Origin: Methanobacteriota archaeon
GTDB lineage: Archaea > Thermoplasmatota > Poseidoniia > Poseidoniales > Poseidoniaceae
Length of the DNA stretch: 17,477 nt
Direction: 5' to 3'
Assembly (NCBI GenBank): GCA_018623995.1
Contig: JAAZUV010000015.1
Location: 1-17,477 of the forward strand
The stretch's first letter is position 1. Each line of letters begins with the position of its first letter. A program made the translations under genes and the position numbers. The notes below the pieces were generated by a model. The model ran no database searches. It saw nothing but the letters and a program-made list of their open reading frames with translations, and had not been told where the DNA came from. This document shows positions 7,392-13,569 of this stretch, piece after piece.

Positions 7392-7862
7392 GTGCAACTC
7401 AATGGAATTGTCAGCAGCGGGTTGGGTCGAGCACATGTTTTCATGTCTCAACCGCATTACCAAGAGCAATTCCGAGCCATTCTCGGAACAACTGCATGGC
7501 CGGGTACGCTCAATATCACCGTTGAGCAAGACCACCTTGTTCACTACATTGCACTGAGAAACAAGGCTGGAATCGATACACTCGATGCTGATTCAACCTC
7601 GCTTGAACAAGCATCAAATGTCGACGTTGATGCTTTTGATGCATTACGCGTTCGTGGCTTTTTGCGGGATGGTGTCTCGTTTGGTGGAGCGACTGCATAT
7701 CGAGCGAAAATTTCTCATGATGATCACATCATTGATTGCGCTATTCTCATTCCCGATTTGACTCGACATGTCGATGTTGTCGAAGTGATTTCAGGACCGT
7801 TTCTACGAGAACGTCTCGGTGTTGAAGATGGTGATGAAATCATGCTTCATGTTGGTGAATAA
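7392..7862 (+). CDS. ribK: CTP-dependent riboflavin kinase (DUF120)
   Basis: The protein has 156 residues and matches archaeal RibK (MJ0056 family, EC 2.7.1.161), which phosphorylates riboflavin to FMN using CTP instead of ATP. Visible family motifs are GIVSSGLGRAHVF (5-17), LGTTAWPGTLNITV (31-44), a mid-protein FLRDGVSFGGATAYRAKI (90-107), AILIPDLTRHVDVVEVI (117-133) and the closing LRERLGVEDGDEIML (138-152). It lacks the N-terminal winged helix that some archaeal homologues carry, so it is the kinase domain alone. The start is GTG, because an in-frame TAG lies 12 bases before it and no ATG is available nearby. GGAGGT at 7375-7380 is 11 bases upstream. It is divergent from kbl and ends directly against the DUF59 gene. 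Confidence 0.9.
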   Translation: MQLNGIVSSGLGRAHVFMSQPHYQEQFRAILGTTAWPGTLNITVEQDHLVHYIALRNKAGIDTLDADSTSLEQASNVDVDAFDALRVRGFLRDGVSFGGATAYRAKISHDDHIIDCAILIPDLTRHVDVVEVISGPFLRERLGVEDGDEIMLHVGE

Positions 7863-8180
7863 TCAATCCCAAATGCCCATGTCCATGCGAGCATCCTCTG
7901 TAGCATGAACTCGTGGATCCCAGCGTGGTGACCAAACAAGGTTGATGTGGACACTATCAAGTCCATCGGTCTGCAAGGCAGCACGATGCGCTGCAGCCAT
8001 GATTTCAGGAGCTGCAGGGCAGCCAGGTGAAGTGAGTGTCAAATCGATTTCAGCGTGCAAACCCTCATCGCGATGTTCGAAGCGAACACCGTAGACAAGA
8101 CCAAGATCGACAATCGAGATGTCCAATTCTGGGTCTTCAACGGATTGTAGCGATTCCATAACGTGTGCTTCCTCGACCAT
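7863..8180 (-). CDS. sufT: DUF59/MIP18-family Fe-S assembly protein (SufT-like)
   Basis: The protein has 105 residues with the DUF59 (PaaD/MIP18) pattern: VEDPELDISIVDLGLVYGV (14-32), LTLTSPGCPAAPEI (47-60) with the conserved Cys at 54, and LVWSPRWDPRVHATEDAR (81-98). Members of this family, including SufT and the eukaryotic MIP18, help deliver or mature Fe-S clusters. It is the last gene of the suf operon. Its ATG overlaps the sufE stop by one base (TAATG). Its stop abuts the ribK stop with no base between them. The name SufT rests on operon position; standalone DUF59 proteins occur in other contexts too. Confidence 0.85.
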   Translation of the reverse strand: MVEEAHVMESLQSVEDPELDISIVDLGLVYGVRFEHRDEGLHAEIDLTLTSPGCPAAPEIMAAAHRAALQTDGLDSVHINLVWSPRWDPRVHATEDARMDMGIWD

Positions 8181-8590
8181 TATTCAACCCCCGATAAATC
8201 GTTCATCACCTTGTCGAACATGTTTCGGAATCCATTACTTCGTGAAGGTGAAAGCGAATTGAGAATGCCCATTTCGACAGCGAAATCAGGTGTCAAGGCC
8301 TGTGCTGTTTCGATTGGTTGTTGGTCGATGGCAATGGTCAAAATGCCCATCAATCCTTGAACCAACTTCGAGTCGGCACCTGAGTAAAGTCGGACGTTTT
8401 TGTCCTCAATATCAACTCGGACATGGGCTTCGGATTGACAGCCTGTGATTCGGGTTGAATCATCCCATTCAGACGTCGGCAATTCGTTCACTTCCGATGC
8501 AAGATCAAAGACATACTCCAAACGTTCCATTCGATCGTCGATGGATTTGAAATCCTCAATCAACTCGGTGAGCTGCTCAGGATACGTCAT
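8180..8590 (-). CDS. sufE: SufE, sulfur acceptor for cysteine desulfurase
   Basis: The protein has 136 residues, the usual SufE length. The sulfur-accepting Cys is at position 51 in STRITGCQSEAHVRV, matching the family's V.GCQS motif. The N-terminal helix with RMERLEYVFDLASEV and the C-terminal segment ending near MGILNSLSPSRSNGF (about 108-122) also fit. SufE takes persulfide from SufS and passes it to SufB. The ATG overlaps the sufS stop as ATGA, so it should be made in step with its partner, as expected for a SufS-SufE pair. Confidence 0.93.
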   Translation of the reverse strand: MTYPEQLTELIEDFKSIDDRMERLEYVFDLASEVNELPTSEWDDSTRITGCQSEAHVRVDIEDKNVRLYSGADSKLVQGLMGILTIAIDQQPIETAQALTPDFAVEMGILNSLSPSRSNGFRNMFDKVMNDLSGVE

Positions 8591-9777
8591 GCGAATCGCT
8601 CCAAAATATCCCGAAGGTGCGACAAGAATTCTTCAGCATCTTCCATGGTGTTGTAGATGTAGAACGATGCACGGACTGTCCCGCTGATACCGAGTCGATT
8701 CAACAACGGTTGAGCACAGTGATGCCCTGTCCGGACCGCTACGCCTCGTGCGTCGAGGAGATGTGCAAAATCCTCGCTGTGGAGCGTTGGATGCAAGAAG
8801 GATACCACCGATGAATCGTTGTCATCGTGTCTCCCGTACACCGTCATGCCGAGAGAGCGAAGTTCATCGGCAACGTATCGAGCAATCTCAAGAAGACGCT
8901 GATGTTGCTCATCGAGATCCAATTGCCCGAGGTAGTCAAGTGCAGATTTCCAGCCAATGGCTTCAGCAATCCGAGGTGTTCCTGCCTCAAATCGGTGCTC
9001 ATTGGTCTGGTAGGTGGATCCTTCCAGTGTCACCGTCTCAATCATATCGCCTCCACCCATGAACGGTTTCATCTCTTGGAAGGTCTCTTCATTGACCAAC
9101 AGACAGCCAATGCCTGTTGGACCACACATCTTGTGTGCTGACAATGCCATCATGTCTGCACCGAGTTCAGCCATGTTGATTTGGCAATGCGGTGCACCTT
9201 GTGCAGCATCAAGGAGTACCCGTGCACCGTTTTCGTGAGCAATCCGGATGATGTCTTCAATCGGATTTCGAACGCCAAGGACATTCGATGTATGGACCAC
9301 ACAAACGAGCCCTGCACCTTCGATGGATGCTTCGTATGCTTCCATATCGAGCGTCAAATCGTCTTTTACTGGGACGTAGCGAAGTTCGTTCCCAAACGCT
9401 TCAGCAAGCATCTGCCAAGGAACGATGTCGCTATGGTGTTCCATTTCTGTAAGGACAATGGCACGACCTTTGAGTTGAGGATGTCCCCAAGCGTGCGCTG
9501 CAAGGTTGATCGCTTCTGTTGTTCCGCTCGTGAGAATGCAGCGCTCTGCATTGAACCACGACTTCAACGATGTTCGACAGGCTTCGTATCCATCGGTCGC
9601 TTCACCAGCAAGTGTATGGACCGCACGGTGTACATTGGCGTTGTGTTTTGTGTAGTAATCGTTCATGGCGTCGATGACAACAGCCGGTTTTTGTGTCGTT
9701 GCCGCATTGTCGAGATAGATGAGCCGATGGCCGTTGACCTGGCGCTGGAGTATTGGGAAGTCATCTTGAATGGCCAT
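8587..9777 (-). CDS. sufS: Cysteine desulfurase SufS
   Basis: The protein has 396 residues from ATG 9777. It is a group II PLP-dependent cysteine desulfurase that removes sulfur from cysteine, leaving alanine and an enzyme-bound persulfide. Visible motifs are YLDNAATTQKP (21-31), NVHRAVHTLAGEAT (48-61), TSGTTEAINLAAH (83-95), EMEHHSDIVPWQ (111-122), LLDAAQGAPH (188-197), ALSAHKMCGPTGIG (211-224) with K216 binding PLP, and VRTGHHCAQPLL (348-359) with C354 as the persulfide cysteine. The RTGHHC context is SufS-type, not IscS-type. A TTG at 9789 would add four residues. ATG 9777 is preferred because GGTGAT lies 3 bases upstream, inside the last codons of sufD. It overlaps sufE downstream. Confidence 0.95.
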   Translation of the reverse strand: MAIQDDFPILQRQVNGHRLIYLDNAATTQKPAVVIDAMNDYYTKHNANVHRAVHTLAGEATDGYEACRTSLKSWFNAERCILTSGTTEAINLAAHAWGHPQLKGRAIVLTEMEHHSDIVPWQMLAEAFGNELRYVPVKDDLTLDMEAYEASIEGAGLVCVVHTSNVLGVRNPIEDIIRIAHENGARVLLDAAQGAPHCQINMAELGADMMALSAHKMCGPTGIGCLLVNEETFQEMKPFMGGGDMIETVTLEGSTYQTNEHRFEAGTPRIAEAIGWKSALDYLGQLDLDEQHQRLLEIARYVADELRSLGMTVYGRHDDNDSSVVSFLHPTLHSEDFAHLLDARGVAVRTGHHCAQPLLNRLGISGTVRASFYIYNTMEDAEEFLSHLRDILERFA

Positions 9778-9780
9778 GCA

Positions 9781-9786
9781 ATCACC
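9781..9786 (-). promoter_or_regulatory. Ribosome binding site for sufS within the end of sufD
   Basis: GGTGAT on the minus strand is 3 bases upstream of ATG 9777 and overlaps the sufD stop. This placement supports ATG 9777 over TTG 9789 and suggests ribosome hand-over from sufD. Confidence 0.55.
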
Positions 9787-10816
9787 CAATCAGTTGGCAT
9801 TCAAGATGCACCGTTAACCGGGTTTGCATCGCCTCACGTACATGTTCAGAGTCGAGCCCAGTAAAAGAATCAACAAGGAAGCCCTCAACAATCATCGAGG
9901 TTGCTTCGTCCTTCGATAATCCCCGACTCATCAAGTAATGCAATTGTTCTTTGTTGATCGGTGCAGATGCAGCACCGTGAGCGGCAGCAACCTCATTCGC
10001 CAAAACTTCGAGTTCTGGAATTGCTTCAGCTCGTGATGAAGGGGACAGTAAGAGGTTGCGGAAGACTTGACCAGCATCGGTATGCTGTGCAACATCATCG
10101 ATGGTAAGTGCACCCGTTCCAATCGAATGGCTACGATCATCGCAGGCAGCGTTGAGCAACAAGTGTGAATTCGTGTGCGGTTGTTGGTGATGGATTTCGA
10201 CGTGATGATCATCATGTCGCGTACCGTGTCCGTGAACAGCGATGAATTGCTTGAGAGAAGCATTGGAACCTTTCAGAGTTGAGCGGATGTCTGACTTGTT
10301 TCGATGTCCTCCCATCGAGAGGGTAGCAAGTTCAAATCGAGCATCTCGATGAAGCGACCAATCATCGACACGAACCATGACCGAATCGGTGGACAGTTCG
10401 TTGATCACGCCGACGCTCAATTGTGCGTTCGCATTAATGTCCCCTGTTAGTGCTAAGCCGAACCAATCCGGTTCTCCATGTAAGTGAATGACGATGTTTG
10501 ATGCAGTGTTGCAGGTAAAGTGGAGGTGTGTAGAGACTGCATGTCCCCCTGCGTGAATGTGAATGTGCCCATCCTTGTTATCGCAATCGATGATTGTTGT
10601 TTCTTGGAGAACTTCATTGAGAAAAATCCGAGCGATATCCGAGGTAGGGAGTGGCTTCAATGCCGAAGGAGCGAGTTCAAAGTCCTCCGTTTTGATGGCT
10701 GCTGCATCGACCTTTGGGACAGTATCAACAGCGCCTGGATGGACCCTTGACCATGGCGTGTAGCGCCAGAGGTGTTCGGATCGACTTGGAACGTTGGCAT
10801 CGAGGTACGATGTCAT
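9782..10816 (-). CDS. sufD: SufD, Fe-S scaffold subunit
   Basis: The protein has 344 residues, somewhat shorter than E. coli SufD (about 420). The N-terminus has SEHLWRYTPW (13-22), the W-R-Y-T motif usual for SufD. The C-terminal part of the beta-helix domain is clear: IPELEVLANEVAAAHGAASA (266-285), then NKEQLHYLMSRGLSKDEATS (288-307), IVEGF. H280 lies where SufD has its conserved histidine. SufD pairs with SufB and, with SufC, forms the SufBC2D scaffold that builds the cluster. The middle is poorly conserved and unusually rich in histidine (for example HGHGTRHDDHHVEIHH at 195-210). The ATG overlaps the sufB stop as ATGA. Confidence 0.9.
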   Translation of the reverse strand: MTSYLDANVPSRSEHLWRYTPWSRVHPGAVDTVPKVDAAAIKTEDFELAPSALKPLPTSDIARIFLNEVLQETTIIDCDNKDGHIHIHAGGHAVSTHLHFTCNTASNIVIHLHGEPDWFGLALTGDINANAQLSVGVINELSTDSVMVRVDDWSLHRDARFELATLSMGGHRNKSDIRSTLKGSNASLKQFIAVHGHGTRHDDHHVEIHHQQPHTNSHLLLNAACDDRSHSIGTGALTIDDVAQHTDAGQVFRNLLLSPSSRAEAIPELEVLANEVAAAHGAASAPINKEQLHYLMSRGLSKDEATSMIVEGFLVDSFTGLDSEHVREAMQTRLTVHLECQLIG

Positions 10817-12219
10817 CCAATCGAGCCCTCCATTTCCAATTCAAGGAGACGGTTGAGTTCAACAGCATATTCCATAGGTAGTTCTCGAGTGAAAGGTTCG
10901 AAGAATCCGTTGACAATCATGCCCATGGCCTCTTCTTCGGTGTGGCCACGGCTCATGAGGTAGAACAGTTGGTCACCAGAAACTTTGGAAACGCTGGCTT
11001 CGTGTTCAAGATCAGCGGTCGAGTTCCCAATTTCCATGGTTGGATAGGTGTCGCTGCGGCTGTCTTCATCGAGCATGAGTGCATCACAAACGACCTTTGA
11101 GCGACATCCAGCAGCCTTTGGTGTAACTTGCAGCATACCGCGATAAGACGAACGTCCACCGTTCTTGGAGATGGATTTCGATAGAATGTTCGAGGTTGTG
11201 TTCGGTGCGAGGTGGTGCACTTTCGCACCAGCGTCTTGGTGTTGGCCTTCTCCCGCATAGGCTACGGAGATGACCTCAGCGTGAGCTCCTTCTCCTTTGA
11301 GCAGAACTGCAGGATACTTCATGGTCAACTTTGAGCCAATGTTTCCATCGACCCATTCAACGGTAGCGTTCTTGTGAGCAACACCACGCTTTGTGACAAG
11401 ATTGTAGACGTTTGCAGACCAATTTTGTACAGTAGAATATCGAATCTTCGCACCTTCCATAGCGATCAATTCAACCACAGCGGAGTGCAAGGAGTCTGTC
11501 GAGTATGTAGGTGCAGTGCATCCTTCGACGTAGTGAATCGATGAACCTTCATCGGCGATGATGAGCGTTCGCTCAAACTGACCCATGTTCTTGGCATTAA
11601 TGCGGAAGTAGGCCTGAACAGGCATTTCGACATGGACGCCTTTCGGCACGTAAATGAACGAGCCACCGGACCAAACCGCTGTGTTGAGCGCAGAGAATTT
11701 GTTGTCGGTGTGAGGAACGACCGTTCCGAAGTATTTCTTGACAATCTCAGGGTGCTCTTTGAGTCCTGAATCCATGTCAAGGAAGAGAACACCTTGTTCT
11801 TCGAGGTCTTCTCGAATCGAGTGATAGACGGCTTCACTTTCGTATTGAGCGGTGACGCCACCGAGCCATTTTTGTTCAGCTTCAGGAATACCCAATCGGT
11901 CGAAGGTTCGCTTGATGTCATCGGGGACATCGTCCCAATCTTTTTCGGTTTTATCGGATGAACGCAGGAAGTAGGTGACATTGTCGAAATCGATACCAGC
12001 AAGTGAATCACAGTTGCCCCATGTTGGCATTTCTCGTTCCATAAAGTGGTGATAGGCCTTGACGCGAATGTCGGTCATCCATTCTGGTTCGCCTTTGAGT
12101 TCCGAGATGTCGCGAACGACTTGTTCGCTGAGTCCTTTGTCGAATCGGATGGTGGCAGATTCGGGATCGTGGAATCCGTATTTGTAGTCTCCAACTGCAT
12201 CTTGAGCTTCTTGTGTCAT
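10813..12219 (-). CDS. sufB: SufB, Fe-S scaffold subunit
   Basis: The protein has 468 residues, near the family norm of about 470-495. Strong motifs are FGTVVPHTDNKFSALNTAVW (164-183), GGSFIYVPKGVHVEMPVQAY (185-204), VEGCTAPTYSTDSLHSAVVE (231-250) with C234, which lies at the sulfur-accepting cysteine of E. coli SufB, and SKVVCDALML (374-383) with C378 at the conserved C-terminal cysteine. The end is DQLFYLMSRGHTEEEAMG (416-433) and IVNGFF, followed by the REL.MEYAVELNRLLELEMEGSIG-type tail. SufB is the core scaffold of the SufBC2D complex, on which the new cluster is assembled. It follows sufC by 9 bases with a strong ribosome binding site. Confidence 0.96.
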   Translation of the reverse strand: MTQEAQDAVGDYKYGFHDPESATIRFDKGLSEQVVRDISELKGEPEWMTDIRVKAYHHFMEREMPTWGNCDSLAGIDFDNVTYFLRSSDKTEKDWDDVPDDIKRTFDRLGIPEAEQKWLGGVTAQYESEAVYHSIREDLEEQGVLFLDMDSGLKEHPEIVKKYFGTVVPHTDNKFSALNTAVWSGGSFIYVPKGVHVEMPVQAYFRINAKNMGQFERTLIIADEGSSIHYVEGCTAPTYSTDSLHSAVVELIAMEGAKIRYSTVQNWSANVYNLVTKRGVAHKNATVEWVDGNIGSKLTMKYPAVLLKGEGAHAEVISVAYAGEGQHQDAGAKVHHLAPNTTSNILSKSISKNGGRSSYRGMLQVTPKAAGCRSKVVCDALMLDEDSRSDTYPTMEIGNSTADLEHEASVSKVSGDQLFYLMSRGHTEEEAMGMIVNGFFEPFTRELPMEYAVELNRLLELEMEGSIG

Positions 12220-12222
12220 TCA

Positions 12223-12230
12223 ATCACCTC
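12223..12230 (-). promoter_or_regulatory. Ribosome binding site for sufB
   Basis: GAGGTGAT on the minus strand, overlapping the sufC stop, is 3 bases upstream of ATG 12219. It is one of the best Shine-Dalgarno matches in the window. Confidence 0.6.
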
Positions 12231-12972
12231 AAGCAAGGGCATCCACCCAATCGTATCCTTCCTTTTCCAGTTTGAGCGCAAGTTCAGGGCCTCCGCTTTC
12301 AACGATTTTTCCGTCGATGAGAACGTGAACAACATCTGGCTTGACCAAATCCAAAAGGCGCTGATAATGTGTGATGATGAGGCAACCGGTGTCTTTTGCA
12401 ACGGCATTGATTCCCTCTGCAACGATGCGGAGTGCGTCGATATCGAGCCCAGAATCGGTTTCATCGAGGAGTGCTAGGTGAGGTTGCAAGAGCAACATCT
12501 GAAGAATCTCGAGACGCTTTTTCTCTCCACCGCTAAAACCATCGTTGACGTAGCGTGAGAGGAAGGATTTGTCCATATCGAGTTGCTTCATGGCTTCGTT
12601 GAGTTCTTGACGAAACGCCCTTGGCGAAGGAGCCTCGCCTCGAACGGATGCAACGGACTTACGGAGGAATGTTCCGACCTGAACACCAGGAATCGCTGCA
12701 GGGTATTGGAACGAGAGGAACATACCTGCGCGTGCTCGCTCAAAGACCTCCATGTCTTCGATGTTTTGGCCCTTGTAATGGATGGCTCCATTGGTGATTT
12801 GGTAGGCAGGGTGGCCCATGATCACGTTGGCAAGAGTGGACTTTCCGGCGCCGTTTCGGCCCATGATGGCGTGAATCTCTCCACGGTTCATCTCGAGGCT
12901 GATGCCTTGGATAATCGGCGTATCTCCAACGGAGACGTGAAGATTTTCGACACGTAACAGGACTTCAGTCAT
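12229..12972 (-). CDS. sufC: SufC, ABC-type ATPase of the Fe-S scaffold
   Basis: The protein has 247 residues, the usual SufC length. Walker A is GRNGAGKS (38-45), the Q-loop lies in LSFQYPAAIPGV (86-97), the signature is FSGGEKKRLEILQM (146-159), Walker B with the catalytic Glu is LALLDETDSGLD (166-177), and the switch His is H202. LDETDSGLDIDAL is diagnostic of SufC rather than an exporter ATPase. SufC hydrolyses ATP to drive opening and rearrangement of SufB-SufD. It is the first gene of the operon. Its start at 12972 has AGGTGAG at 12976-12982, so the start is secure. Confidence 0.96.
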   Translation of the reverse strand: MTEVLLRVENLHVSVGDTPIIQGISLEMNRGEIHAIMGRNGAGKSTLANVIMGHPAYQITNGAIHYKGQNIEDMEVFERARAGMFLSFQYPAAIPGVQVGTFLRKSVASVRGEAPSPRAFRQELNEAMKQLDMDKSFLSRYVNDGFSGGEKKRLEILQMLLLQPHLALLDETDSGLDIDALRIVAEGINAVAKDTGCLIITHYQRLLDLVKPDVVHVLIDGKIVESGGPELALKLEKEGYDWVDALA

Positions 12973-13078
12973 GTTCTCACCTGTTCATTGGTACCGTCAC
13001 CCCCTTATCAATGGATGCAATCAATCATGATACTACGGCTTTGCAAGAATTCAAACGGCAATTCAATTTGGATGAATC
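12973..13078. promoter_or_regulatory. Divergent promoter region between sufC and the Nfu gene
   Basis: These 106 bases must hold promoters for both the suf operon and the nfu-tgtA side. On the minus strand TTGATAAG (about 13003-13010) is a possible TATA element about 32 bases before the sufC ATG. On the plus strand I see no convincing TATA box. AATTCAA occurs twice, at 13048-13054 and 13060-13066, 12 bases apart, close to the Nfu start. A short palindrome ATCATGAT lies at 13024-13031. Either could be a regulator site, but neither matches an operator known to me. Confidence 0.35.
12976..12982 (-). promoter_or_regulatory. Ribosome binding site for sufC
   Basis: AGGTGAG on the minus strand lies 3 bases before ATG 12972, in the same GGTG-N5-ATG arrangement as kbl, sufS and sufB. 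A short leader is implied. Confidence 0.55.
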
Positions 13079-13543
13079 ATGGACGACGATTTGGTTCGTG
13101 CTTACGCACTTGAAGCGCAGAAGGCTATGGAAGAAGAAGCCAACCGTCGAATCGCTGAACAAACCGATCCGGAAGAAGAGGAACGGCTCAGGAACACTCG
13201 GATTGCTGATGCTATCGAAACGGAACACCTTGTTCCAGTTCTCCTCTCTCGCTTGGGGCCAGTCCGAGCAGCACTCGATGGACATGGCGGCGGTATTGCT
13301 GTTTCAAAATGGGAACGTGCTTCAACAGGATTCAACTTCGTTCTCGATCTCACAGGAGCGTGTTTGTCGTGCGGCGCCGCCCCGGGTACGCTCGAAGGAG
13401 TCCGAAACGATTTGGAAAACGATTCAGAGGTTAATCAAATTCAATTTTCATCTTCACTACTCGACACCTTCGATGAACTTGGTCGTGAGTTCATCCTCGC
13501 ACATGGAAACGTCGAATTTGTTGACGTCTCGTCGGGCAATTGA
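13079..13543 (+). CDS. Nfu-type (NifU C-terminal domain) Fe-S carrier protein
   Basis: The protein has 154 residues. Residues about 48-125 resemble the NifU C-terminal (Nfu) domain: LGPVRAALDGHGGGIAV (59-75) for the family's 'l..iRp.l..dGGdv', then LTGACLSCGAAPGTLEGVRN (91-110) with the CxxC pair C95/C98 that would hold a shared cluster between two subunits. Residues 1-45 form a charged helix; residues 125-154 are an extra C-terminal segment. Nfu proteins take clusters from the SUF scaffold and deliver them to target enzymes, which fits the divergent suf operon 106 bases away. The CxxC sequence (CLSC) and the GGGI run differ from typical Nfu (CxxCPSS, GGDV), so some divergence is present. Confidence 0.82.
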   Translation: MDDDLVRAYALEAQKAMEEEANRRIAEQTDPEEEERLRNTRIADAIETEHLVPVLLSRLGPVRAALDGHGGGIAVSKWERASTGFNFVLDLTGACLSCGAAPGTLEGVRNDLENDSEVNQIQFSSSLLDTFDELGREFILAHGNVEFVDVSSGN

Positions 13544-13569
13544 AAAGAGAAGGTCATGGGGTTGGTACT

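Noticed and set aside
9181..9864. 227-residue plus-strand frame
   Set aside because: It lies antisense to sufS, whose motifs are unambiguous, and crosses the sufS-sufD junction.
13540..13569. TTG start for tgtA overlapping the nfu stop
   Set aside because: No ribosome binding site precedes it, and the ten extra residues are not part of the TGT fold. ATG 13570 is preferred, though not proven.
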